From Pseudomonadota bacterium (GTDB lineage Bacteria; Pseudomonadota; Gammaproteobacteria; Xanthomonadales; Xanthomonadaceae): a stretch of 50,268 bases of DNA. The notes under the pieces were generated by a model that searched no databases, was not told the origin of the DNA, and saw only the letters and a program-made list of their open reading frames with translations. Each line of letters opens with the position of its first letter. Position 1 is the first letter of the stretch. Made by a program: the position numbers and the translations under genes. Shown piece by piece: positions 1 through 7,842 of the stretch. The DNA lies in assembly GCA_023388715.1 (NCBI GenBank), contig JAEWFT010000027.1, positions 1 to 50,268 of the forward strand, written 5' to 3'.

Positions 1-909
1 CCCGCGCGCGGCGATCGCCCGCAGCGCCGCGACCAGGCCTTCCAGCTGCGGTGGGCGCGGGCGCTGGACGGCCGCGCCATCCGCCAGCCGCAGCACTTCA
101 GTGCCGCCGGCCTGGATCGGCAGCACGCGCATGGCGACATCGGCGTAGCGGGCCTCCAGCCGTTCCAGCAACTGCGCGCGCTCGTCGCTGGTCCAGCGAT
201 CGGCCTTGTTGAGCGCCAGCAGCAGCGGCTTGCCGAAGCGCCCGATCGCGCGCAGCTCGGTATCCTGGGCACGGGTGGGTTCGCCATCCGCGACGTACAC
301 CAGCGCATGCGCGCGGGCGGCCTCGGCATGCGCCAGTGCCTGCCACTGCGCGCCGTCGATCTCGTTGCTGCCGGGCACGTCGGCCAGGTCCAGCAGCAGC
401 CCATCGCCGGCCTCGACCTGCGCATGCGCGATCTCGCGGGTGGTGCCGCCGACCACGTCACTGCGCTGGGCAAGCCCGGTCAGCGCCTGCATCAGGCTGC
501 TCTTGCCGGCGCTGATGTCACCGAACAGGGCCACGTACAGGCGCCCGCTGTCGCGGCGGGCATCGCCCTCGGCGAACTCGCGCTGGATGTCGGCGGCCAC
601 CGGATCGTGGGCGGGCAGCGCCGCGGTCCGCTGTTCGATGCGCTCGCGCACCAGCGGCTCGGCCACCGGTGTGCGCGCGGGCCGCGGGTTAAGCAGCCGC
701 CACACCATCCAGCCGGCCACCAGGCCGAGCACACCCAGCAGCGCCAGGAAGGCGATCCGCAACCATTGCGGCGCATCGCGCAACCTGGTCCAGACCGTGA
801 GCGCGGCGTCGGTGGCGCCCACCAGCAGGTAGGCCAGCGTGGCCGCGGCCAGCGCCACCAGCAGGGCCAGCAGCCAGCGCGCTGCGCGGGTCCGGCGAGG
901 CGTGCTCAC
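1..909 (-). CDS. Membrane-anchored GTPase, 3' end cut by the window edge
   Basis: The 303 visible codons encode a predicted P-loop GTPase. Two hydrophobic segments (about residues 12-30 and 50-72) suggest an inner-membrane anchor, with the G domain following in the cytoplasm. The G1 loop GDISAGKS lies at residues 130-137, a G3-like DVPG follows, and the G4 motif NKAD is present, so GTP binding looks intact. The GTG start is chosen because it overlaps the stop of the YceI gene (GTGA), implying coupling to that gene and to cytochrome b561. The family resembles dynamin-like or Era-like membrane GTPases of unknown role; I cannot name it. The C-terminus lies outside the window. Confidence 0.8.
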   Translation of the reverse strand, partial: MSTPRRTRAARWLLALLVALAAATLAYLLVGATDAALTVWTRLRDAPQWLRIAFLALLGVLGLVAGWMVWRLLNPRPARTPVAEPLVRERIEQRTAALPAHDPVAADIQREFAEGDARRDSGRLYVALFGDISAGKSSLMQALTGLAQRSDVVGGTTREIAHAQVEAGDGLLLDLADVPGSNEIDGAQWQALAHAEAARAHALVYVADGEPTRAQDTELRAIGRFGKPLLLALNKADRWTSDERAQLLERLEARYADVAMRVLPIQAGGTEVLRLADGAAVQRPRPPQLEGLVAALRAIAARG

Positions 910-1454
910 GGCGCCGGACGCAGTTCCAGCACGGTGGCCACGGCGATCGCATCCGGGATCAGGCGGGTGTCGGCCCAGTCGCCGCCCCCAACCCCGAAGG
1001 CAAGCCGGCGGACGCTGGCCTTTCCAACCAGCATCGGGCGCGGGCCCGGCGTCCAGCGGAACTCCAGGGTGACGGGGCGCGAGACCCCGCGCAGCCTCAG
1101 CGTGCCATCCGCGGCATAGCGGTCGCCGCCCAGCGCGCGGAACTTGTCCGCGCTGTAGCGGGCCTGAGGGAAGCGGCCGGGATCGAGGAACGCCTGGCTG
1201 CGCATCTCGGCGTCATAGTCTCGCTTGCCGGTCGTGGCGGTGGCGAGCGGGATCGTCACGTCCAGCCGCGCGCCGGCGAGGTTGGCGGGATCGAAGCTCA
1301 TGCGCGTACGGAAGCCGGGGAACGTGCCGGTGAACACCTCGCCCTGGTACTTCCCGGCGAAGGCGAGCGCTGCGCGCGGCGCCTGCACGTAGTCCATGGC
1401 GAGCGCCGGGGCGCAAGCCAGCAGCAGCGCGGGCATGACCAATGCCTTACGCAT
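906..1454 (-). CDS. YceI-family periplasmic protein
   Basis: A 182-residue protein with a clear Sec signal peptide (positive MRK start, hydrophobic core, cleavage after ALA near residue 20), then a YceI-type lipocalin-like domain. Typical YceI features are visible: a central TRMSFDP segment, the DYDAEMRSQAFLD stretch and the C-terminal LRGVSRPVTLEF strand. Family members bind isoprenoid lipids in the periplasm and often sit beside cytochrome b561, as here. The ATG at 1454 overlaps the b561 stop by 8 bases; an earlier in-frame ATG at 1463 would only lengthen the leader. The next gene starts inside its stop codon. A role in quinone or redox-linked lipid handling is inference from context. Confidence 0.88.
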   Translation of the reverse strand: MRKALVMPALLLACAPALAMDYVQAPRAALAFAGKYQGEVFTGTFPGFRTRMSFDPANLAGARLDVTIPLATATTGKRDYDAEMRSQAFLDPGRFPQARYSADKFRALGGDRYAADGTLRLRGVSRPVTLEFRWTPGPRPMLVGKASVRRLAFGVGGGDWADTRLIPDAIAVATVLELRPAP

Positions 1455-2025
1455 CGCGGGCATCTCCCGGCGCGCGCTGGCGCCTGCCCGGCAGCATCCG
1501 CAGCAGGGTGGCGTCGCGCTGAAATACATGATGGAAGAGCGCGGCGGCAACGTGCGTCAGCACCAGCAGCGCGATGATCCAGAACAGCAGCTCGTGCATG
1601 TCTTCCGCGCGCTCCCGCAGGTCATGGTTCTCGGCAACCAGTGCCGGGATCCTGCCCAGCCCGAACCACTGCAGCGGGAAGCCGGCGGCGGAATTGAGCA
1701 TCCAGCCGCTGAGCGGCATCGCCAGCAGCAGCAGGTACAGGCTCCAGTGGCTGATCCCGGCGACCCGGTCCTGCCAGGCGGGCGTGCCGGGAACCGGCCG
1801 TGGCGCGCCGGCATACAGGCGCCAACCCAGGCGCAGCACGACCAGCCCGAGGATGGTCAGGCCGATCGACTTGTGCAGCGCATACGTGGCCACCTTGTCC
1901 GGGCCATTGGGCAGGTCGCCCATGGTCAGTCCGAGCCAGGCCATCACCACCACCAGCACTGCCACCAGCCAGTGCAGCAGCTTGCTGATGGCGCCCCATT
2001 GCTCCGGCGTGTTCTTGAGTGGCAT
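1447..2025 (-). CDS. Cytochrome b561
   Basis: A 192-residue, four-helix inner-membrane cytochrome b of the b561 family, which carries two haem b groups and moves electrons from the quinone pool. Candidate haem-ligand histidines occur in each helix region: H18 (KLLHWL), the LHKSIGL segment, ISHWSLYLL and the C-terminal THVAAALFHH. The start at 2025 has an AAGGAA ribosome site five bases upstream, and residues 83 codons further upstream in the open frame show no membrane or family character. It heads a minus-strand unit with the YceI protein and the GTPase. A TAGAAT -10-like box lies about 40 bases upstream. Confidence 0.9.
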   Translation of the reverse strand: MPLKNTPEQWGAISKLLHWLVAVLVVVMAWLGLTMGDLPNGPDKVATYALHKSIGLTILGLVVLRLGWRLYAGAPRPVPGTPAWQDRVAGISHWSLYLLLLAMPLSGWMLNSAAGFPLQWFGLGRIPALVAENHDLRERAEDMHELLFWIIALLVLTHVAAALFHHVFQRDATLLRMLPGRRQRAPGDARDA

Positions 2026-2062
2026 GGCGGTTCCTTGGGGATGGACGGGCAGCGTTCGCCCG

Positions 2063-2068
2063 ATTCTA
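2063..2068 (-). promoter_or_regulatory. Candidate -10 box for the b561-YceI-GTPase unit
   Basis: TAGAAT on the minus strand, 38 bases before the b561 start, matches five of six bases of the sigma-70 -10 consensus. No convincing -35 hexamer is seen at 16-18 bases upstream. It lies in the 115-base divergent gap shared with the sensor kinase gene. Confidence 0.3.
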
Positions 2069-2140
2069 TGCCCAGCGCGTGTGGGCAGCGGGTTGCGCGC
2101 GGGCGCCGGGCAGGCCAGCATCGGCAGCGGGGAGGGGCGC

Positions 2141-5100
2141 ATGCGTCGATGGCTATGGCAATGGGCGTTGCTGGGCGTGCTTGCGTGCGGCTGCCTGCAG
2201 GCGGCGGTGCCGGAGCGGCCGCGGTTCCGCTTGCTCGGGCCGGCGCAGGGCTTGCCCTCGACCGAGATCAAGGGCCTGGCGCACGATGCCGCCGGTTACC
2301 TGTGGATCGCCACCACCGACGGCCTGGCGCGCTACGACGGCGTGGGCATGCGCGTGTGGCGCCATGATCCGGATGCACCGGGCTCGCTGCCCGGCAACAA
2401 CGTGCAGGCGATCGTGGTGGATGCGGGCGACCGCATCTGGGCCGCCACCGAGGGCGGCGGCGTCAGCGTGCTGGATGCGGCGCGTCGGCAGTTCGTCCAT
2501 TTCCGCAAGGACGCGCACCCGGCGCTGGGCAGCGATGACGTCTGGGCGATGGCGCGGCAGGGCGACGTCATCTGGCTGGGCACCTACGACGGTGGCCTGA
2601 CCCGGGTCGACGCCGCCGGTGGCATGCGCCGCTACACCGCGGCCGAAAACGGGTTGCCGTCGGACATCGTGATGTCGCTGGCGGTCGATGCCGGCAACCG
2701 CTTGTGGGTAGGGACCCCCAAGGGGCTGGCGCGCGAGCACGCGGGCGGCTTCGAAGTGCTGCCACTGCCGGGCGCGGAGACCCCGCCGATCGTCTTTTCG
2801 CTATCGCCCGAGGCCGATGGACTGTGGGTCGGGACCTCGCAGGGCGTCTGGCTGCACCAGCACGACGGTTGGCGACAGCCCGACTGGTCGCCCATGTTCC
2901 ACCGCCCGAATGCGGTGATGGCGGTGGTCACCGACGCCCGCGGCGACCACTGGATCGCCAGCCAGCGTGGCCTCTGGCGCAACCATGGGGCGGAGCCACC
3001 GCAACCGGTGCAGACCGGCGGCCCGGACATCCCGAGCGTCATCATGGCGCTGCGCCGGGAGGGCGATTCCGCCTTGTGGGTGCCGGTGGCCGGGCGTGGC
3101 CTGGGCTACCTGCGTTCCGACTGGCGCCACCTGGCCCAACTGCAGGGGCCGACCGACGGCCTGCGCGGCGGCATGTACCGGGCCGTGGGCCGCGCGCGCG
3201 ACGGCGGTGTCTGGCTTGGCGGGTTGAACGGCAAGGTGGAGCAGCTGGGTGCGGACGGCGAGGTGCGCCCGCTGGACGAGGACACCCAGGACCGCCTCAG
3301 CGGGAGCAAGCCGGCCGCGATCGCGGAGGATGCCGCCGGACGGCTGTGGTTGGGAGCCAGCCCTGGCCTGATGCGCATCGGCGCGGATGGCGCGGTCGAC
3401 GAATGGCGCGCCGATGACGCCACCGATCCTGCGCCACCCGGCATGGTCGCCCACCTCGCGCTGGCGCCGGACGGCAGCGTCTGGTTGGCATCCCCCGGCG
3501 GCGGCGTGCAGCAGCGCGAGCCGGTGCGCGGCCGCATCCTGCGCAACTTGCCTGCCGGCGAAGCAAGCGGCCTCGGCGAACTGGATCTGGACGCGCTGGC
3601 GATCGCGCCCGGCGGACAGCCCTGGCTGGCGACCCGCGACGGCGTGCTCGCGTTCGATCCCGCCACGGGAAAATTCGGCCCGATCGCGGCGATGGCGGGA
3701 GCGGCCGTGCATGCGCTGGCCTTCGACGGGCCGGAGGTGGTCTGGCTGCAAAGGTTGGCTGGGCTGGAGCAATACCGCCGCCAAGGAAATGCCTGGACGC
3801 GGGTGGACCGGGTCGAGCCGCGCCACGGCATGCCGGCGGTGGCCGCGGCGGGAATGGTGGTCGATGCGCGCCATCGGGTCTGGGTCACCACCTCGCGTGG
3901 CCTCTACCGCTGGGAGCCGCTGCGCCGCAACCTGCGCCACCTTGGCGTGCAGGATGGATCGGCCAGCCAGGAGTTCCTGGATCGCGCCGCCTACCTGCGC
4001 CCCGACGGCGTGCTGGTGGCGGCCACCGCCGACGGCGGCATCACCCTGGTGGACACCGAGGCTCCCGATCCCGCCCCCGGCGCCGCCGCGCTGCGCTTCG
4101 ACGGCATCGCCGTGCGCCGCGACGGCGACTGGCAGCCGTTGCCGCCGGGGAGGGTGCTGAAGCTGGAGCAGGGCGACCGCGAAGTGCAGGTGTCGGCGCG
4201 CCTGCTGGATTTCGATGATCCCGCCGCGCATCGCTACTGGTCGCGGCTGGACGGCCTCGACCGCAACTGGGTGGCGCTGGGCAGCAGCGGCGAGCGGGTG
4301 CTGGCGGGACTGGCGCCCGGCCGCTACACGCTGCGCATGCGCGCGCAGGACGCCGCCGGCAATGCGGCGCGGGAGGAGGTGCTGCAGTTCGAGGTGCCGC
4401 CGCCCTGGTGGCGCAGCCCGTGGGCCAGCGCCGCATTCTCGCTGCTGGCGGTGCTGGCGATCGCGATGCTCGCGCTGGCCTACCGCCAGCGCCTGCGCCG
4501 CCGGCATGCGTGGCAGCTGGCAGAGCACAAGCGCGAACTGGCGGAGCAGGCGTCCGAGGCGAAATCGCGCTTCCTCGCCACGCTCGGCCATGAAGTGCGC
4601 ACGCCGATGACCGGGGTGCTCGGGATGAGCGAGCTGTTGCAGGCGAGCCCGCTCGACGCGCGCCAGCGCGGGCAGGTCGATGCCATCCATCGCGCCGGCC
4701 AGCACCTGCTGCGCCTGGTCAACGACGCGCTCGACCTAGCGCGGATCGAGGCCGGCAAGCTGGAACTGGCGGTGGCGGAATTCGACGTGCGCAGGCTGCT
4801 GGATGAGGTGTCGGCATTGACCGCGCCGGTGGCCGCGCGCAAGGGCCTGCACTTCGGGCAGCAGGTGGCGGGCAACGTGCCAAGGGTGGTGCTTGGCGAT
4901 GCCACCCGCGTGCGCCAGATCCTGCTCAACCTGATCGGCAATGCGGTCAAGTTCACCGATGCCGGGCAGGTACGGCTGGAGGTGGAAGCCCTGTCGCCGG
5001 GCTTGCGCCTGGTGGTGGCCGATACCGGCCCCGGGCTGAACGCCGAACAGCAGGCCCGCCTGTTCCGCCGCTTCGAGCAGGCCGAGGGCGCGCGCACGTC

Positions 5101-5656
5101 CGCGCGCCATGGCGGCAGCGGGCTCGGGCTGGCGATCTCGCAGGAACTGGCGGCGGCGATGGGCGGCCGCATCCTGGTGGAGAGCGCGCCCGGCGAGGGC
5201 ACGCGCTTCACCGTCGAGTTGCCGCTGCCGGCGGGAAGCGACGTTGCGGCAGTCCCGCGGGACGCACCCCTCGGCGAGGCCGCTGGCGAGGCGCAGCCGC
5301 TGCAGCTGCTGCTGGTGGAGGACGACGACACCGTCGCGCTGGCGATTGGCGGCCTGCTGCAGGCACGCGGGCACCAGGTGGTGCACGCCGGCCACGGCCT
5401 TGCCGCCCTGGAGGCGGTCGCCACGCAGGCCTTCGATGCGGTGCTGCTGGACCTGGACCTGCCCGGCATGGATGGCCTGGCGCTCGCGCGGTTGCTGCGC
5501 GCGAAGGGCGTGGAGGTGCCCCTGATCGCGGTGACCGCGCGTTCGGACGCGGAGGCGGAAGTGCAAGCGCGCGCCGCCGGTTGCGATGCATTCCTGCGCA
5601 AGCCGGTCACCGGCGCGATGCTGGCGGAGGCCTTGCGCGTCGGCCGCGGCGGCTGA
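2141..5656 (+). CDS. Two-component regulator propeller hybrid sensor histidine kinase
   Basis: A 1171-residue hybrid kinase. An N-terminal signal sequence (about residues 1-22) precedes a long periplasmic region of repeated W-[IVL]-[AG]-T/S-x-x-G-[LV] units typical of Reg_prop beta-propellers (about 30-680), then a Y_Y_Y domain with its YWSRLDGLD segment. A single membrane helix lies near 757-780. The cytoplasmic part has HisKA with phospho-acceptor His817 in GHEVRTP, a HATPase domain with an N-box (LLNLIGNAVKF), G1 (DTGPG) and G2 (GSGLGLA), and a receiver domain with phospho-acceptor Asp1104 and the conserved Lys in RKPV. Nothing follows the receiver, so unlike classical HTCS proteins it has no DNA-binding output. 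The ATG at 2141 follows GGGGAGGGG. The ligand is unknown; relatives often sense oligosaccharides. Confidence 0.92.
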   Translation: MRRWLWQWALLGVLACGCLQAAVPERPRFRLLGPAQGLPSTEIKGLAHDAAGYLWIATTDGLARYDGVGMRVWRHDPDAPGSLPGNNVQAIVVDAGDRIWAATEGGGVSVLDAARRQFVHFRKDAHPALGSDDVWAMARQGDVIWLGTYDGGLTRVDAAGGMRRYTAAENGLPSDIVMSLAVDAGNRLWVGTPKGLAREHAGGFEVLPLPGAETPPIVFSLSPEADGLWVGTSQGVWLHQHDGWRQPDWSPMFHRPNAVMAVVTDARGDHWIASQRGLWRNHGAEPPQPVQTGGPDIPSVIMALRREGDSALWVPVAGRGLGYLRSDWRHLAQLQGPTDGLRGGMYRAVGRARDGGVWLGGLNGKVEQLGADGEVRPLDEDTQDRLSGSKPAAIAEDAAGRLWLGASPGLMRIGADGAVDEWRADDATDPAPPGMVAHLALAPDGSVWLASPGGGVQQREPVRGRILRNLPAGEASGLGELDLDALAIAPGGQPWLATRDGVLAFDPATGKFGPIAAMAGAAVHALAFDGPEVVWLQRLAGLEQYRRQGNAWTRVDRVEPRHGMPAVAAAGMVVDARHRVWVTTSRGLYRWEPLRRNLRHLGVQDGSASQEFLDRAAYLRPDGVLVAATADGGITLVDTEAPDPAPGAAALRFDGIAVRRDGDWQPLPPGRVLKLEQGDREVQVSARLLDFDDPAAHRYWSRLDGLDRNWVALGSSGERVLAGLAPGRYTLRMRAQDAAGNAAREEVLQFEVPPPWWRSPWASAAFSLLAVLAIAMLALAYRQRLRRRHAWQLAEHKRELAEQASEAKSRFLATLGHEVRTPMTGVLGMSELLQASPLDARQRGQVDAIHRAGQHLLRLVNDALDLARIEAGKLELAVAEFDVRRLLDEVSALTAPVAARKGLHFGQQVAGNVPRVVLGDATRVRQILLNLIGNAVKFTDAGQVRLEVEALSPGLRLVVADTGPGLNAEQQARLFRRFEQAEGARTSARHGGSGLGLAISQELAAAMGGRILVESAPGEGTRFTVELPLPAGSDVAAVPRDAPLGEAAGEAQPLQLLLVEDDDTVALAIGGLLQARGHQVVHAGHGLAALEAVATQAFDAVLLDLDLPGMDGLALARLLRAKGVEVPLIAVTARSDAEAEVQARAAGCDAFLRKPVTGAMLAEALRVGRGG

Positions 5657-5659
5657 GCC

Positions 5660-6463
5660 TCAGCCCGCGGGAGGCGCATCCAGTCGCGACCGGCAGAACG
5701 CATCCAGGCGTCCGCGGCCCGCCGCGTCACGTCCGGGCAGCACGCTTGCGCCCAGCGACGCCGCGAGGTCGCGCTTGACCCGCAGCGAGGCGGCGCGGCT
5801 GTGGGCGCGCGTGAACTCGCGTCGCGGCGATGCATCCGCGGGGGTAGCAAGGTCCAACCGGTCCGCCTGCTGCATGCCGGCGATGCGGAAACAGGCGGCC
5901 ACCAGGCTGGCGCGATATTCGTCATCCTCGCGCCCGGCGCGGTCGGGACGCAGCACGTGCGAGGCCTCGTGCAGGCCGGTGGCCAGCGCGCCCTCGAGCA
6001 CGGCGCCCCGGCTGCGCGGCGACGCCGGCACCGGCACCAGCAGGTCCACCACCAGCCTTTCCTGGGCGGTGTGCCTGCGCTCCATCCGGCGTGCGCCCTG
6101 CGCCGGCATGAGGGTCAGCCGAAGTTCCACCGCGCGCGCTTCGGCGGCGCCCATCCGGGCAAGCCACGCCACGGCGCGATCCAGTTCGGGATCCAGGAGG
6201 GCGGCGCCCCTGGTCCACTGCGGGGCGATGGCGGCCTCGGCCTGCAGGACGATGCGATGGCGGCCGCGTTCGCGCGTGCGCACCGGCACGCTGGCGATCT
6301 CACCGGCCGCGGGCGGGGTACCGGCGTTGATCTCGCTGATGGAGAGCAAGGCCGGCGCGCGCCCGTCCCGCCGCTGCACGCCCCAGCCATCCTCGACGAA
6401 CGCGACCGGAGCCGCGCAGCCGGACAGGGCAAGGATCAGGACCAGCGCAGGCAGGGCACGCAT
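5660..6463 (-). CDS. Lipoprotein with an HExxH metalloprotease-like motif
   Basis: A 267-residue predicted lipoprotein: a hydrophobic leader ends in LSGC, with Cys16 as the lipidation site. The middle is not recognised. HEASH at residues 165-169 fits the zinc-metalloprotease motif HExxH, and Glu182, thirteen residues beyond the second His in a DDEYRASL stretch, could be the third ligand of a gluzincin-type site. The C-terminal third is basic and Arg/Ala-rich. It is the last gene of the aroK-aroB-WGR-hemE unit, nine bases after hemE, and its stop lies three bases from that of the convergent sensor kinase. Catalytic activity is inferred from the motif only; the match could be coincidental. Confidence 0.75.
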   Translation of the reverse strand: MRALPALVLILALSGCAAPVAFVEDGWGVQRRDGRAPALLSISEINAGTPPAAGEIASVPVRTRERGRHRIVLQAEAAIAPQWTRGAALLDPELDRAVAWLARMGAAEARAVELRLTLMPAQGARRMERRHTAQERLVVDLLVPVPASPRSRGAVLEGALATGLHEASHVLRPDRAGREDDEYRASLVAACFRIAGMQQADRLDLATPADASPRREFTRAHSRAASLRVKRDLAASLGASVLPGRDAAGRGRLDAFCRSRLDAPPAG

Positions 6464-6472
6464 GCCCCCAAT

Positions 6473-7573
6473 TCAAGCGACCTGTCGCTGAACGCTCCCG
6501 GCATGTACCGCATCGACCAACGCCGCCACGTGGTCGGGGTTCATGTCCGGCGACATCCCGTGGCCCAGGTTGAAGACGTGCCCCTCGCGGGAGCCTCCGT
6601 TGCCCCTGGCGTAGTTGTCCAGCACCGCCTGCGCCTGTGCCCGCACCGCGTCCGGGTTGCCATAGAGCATCGCCGGGTCCATGTTGCCCTGCAGCGCGAC
6701 GCGGCCCTGCGCGCGCCGCGCGGCGTCTTCGAGGGTGACCGTCCAGTCCACGCCGATGGCATCCGCGCCGCTGGCGAACAGGTCATCGAGGTGCGGCGCG
6801 TTGCCCTTGCCGAACAGGATGACGGGCGCCGCCGGCGACTTCAGCGCGCCGGCGATGCGGCTTAGGTAGGGCAGCGAGAACTCGCGGTACATCGCCGGCG
6901 ACAGCACCCCGCCCCAGGTGTCGAACACCTGCAGCGCCTGCGCGCCCGCGGCCCGCTGCGCGGCAAGATAGGCCACCACCGCATCGGTGAGCACGCGCAG
7001 CAGCCTGTGCATGGCCGCCGGGTCGTTCAGCGCCAGCGCCTTGGTCCGCCCCCAGTCCTTGCTGCTGCCGCCCTCGACCATGTAGCAGGCGAGCGTCCAC
7101 GGGCTGCCGGAGAACCCGATCAGCGGGATCGCCTGGTCCATTTCGCGGCGGATGGTGCGCACCGCGTCCATCACGTACCGCAGGTCGCTTTCCATGTCGG
7201 GCACGCCCAACCGGTCGATGTCGGCGGCGCTGCGCAGCGGGCGCTCGAACTTCGGCCCCTCGCCCTCGACGAAATGCAGGCCCAGGCCCATCGCATCGGG
7301 GATGGTGAGGATGTCGGAGAACAGGATCGCCGCATCCAGCGGGAAACGGCGCAACGGCTGCAGGGTGACCTCGCAGGCGAGCTCCGGGTTCTTGGCCATG
7401 GCCAGGAAGCTGCCGGCCTGCTTGCGGGTGGCGCGGTACTCGGGCAGGTAGCGGCCAGCCTGGCGCATCAGCCAGACGGGCGTGCGGTCCACCGGCTCAC
7501 GGCGCAGGGCGCGCAGGAAGCGGCTGTCGAAGGCGGGGTGCGGGGTCGAAGTGGTCAAGAGGCTGTCCGTCAA
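6473..7573 (-). CDS. hemE: Uroporphyrinogen decarboxylase
   Basis: A 366-residue cytosolic enzyme that decarboxylates uroporphyrinogen III to coproporphyrinogen III in haem synthesis. The substrate-binding signature RQAGRYLPEYR is at residues 37-47, and GFSGSPWTLACYMVEGG, DWTVTLEDA and the C-terminal NLGHGMSPD are characteristic. The only start compatible with the conserved N-terminus is a TTG: at 7573 it overlaps the stop of the WGR gene (TTGA), with a second TTG at 7558 as alternative. A weak start inside a coupling overlap suggests translation depends on the upstream gene. Confidence 0.96.
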   Translation of the reverse strand: MTDSLLTTSTPHPAFDSRFLRALRREPVDRTPVWLMRQAGRYLPEYRATRKQAGSFLAMAKNPELACEVTLQPLRRFPLDAAILFSDILTIPDAMGLGLHFVEGEGPKFERPLRSAADIDRLGVPDMESDLRYVMDAVRTIRREMDQAIPLIGFSGSPWTLACYMVEGGSSKDWGRTKALALNDPAAMHRLLRVLTDAVVAYLAAQRAAGAQALQVFDTWGGVLSPAMYREFSLPYLSRIAGALKSPAAPVILFGKGNAPHLDDLFASGADAIGVDWTVTLEDAARRAQGRVALQGNMDPAMLYGNPDAVRAQAQAVLDNYARGNGGSREGHVFNLGHGMSPDMNPDHVAALVDAVHAGSVQRQVA

Positions 7574-7824
7574 CGCGGCGCGTCGGCGCCTTGGGCGAAT
7601 ACCAGCTGGAAGCCGCGCCTGAGCTGGGCGTCACGCGCGGCCTCCAGCGCTGCCAGCGCGGTGCGCTGGTCGGCATAGAGTTCCTTGCGCAGGGTGCTGC
7701 GGCCGCCGATCTGGCCGGTTTCGCGCAGCAACGTCCAGCCGCCCAGCAGGTCGGGCTGGAGCTGGAGCTGGACGAAGCGCGGGGCCTCGCGGCCTTCGGG
7801 GCGTTGTTGCAGCAGCAGGCGCAT
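7570..7824 (-). CDS. Single WGR-domain protein
   Basis: An 84-residue protein that is almost entirely a WGR domain: FVQLQLQPDLLGGWTLLRETG near residues 16-36, then GRSTLRKELY in place of the usual WGRIG core strand, and a C-terminal helix. WGR domains are found in PARP enzymes and MolR-like proteins, where they can bind nucleic acid; small stand-alone bacterial versions have no assigned role. It lies 18 bases after aroB and overlaps hemE, so it is part of the aroKB-hemE unit. The order is consistent with a conserved but functionally unexplained linkage. Confidence 0.8.
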   Translation of the reverse strand: MRLLLQQRPEGREAPRFVQLQLQPDLLGGWTLLRETGQIGGRSTLRKELYADQRTALAALEAARDAQLRRGFQLVFAQGADAPR

Positions 7825-7842
7825 GGCCGCGCATTGTACGGC

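Noticed and set aside
2801..4705. 634-codon open frame antisense to the sensor kinase
   Set aside because: Composition is shadow-like (Arg/His/Gln-rich) and the sense strand has a complete multi-domain kinase.
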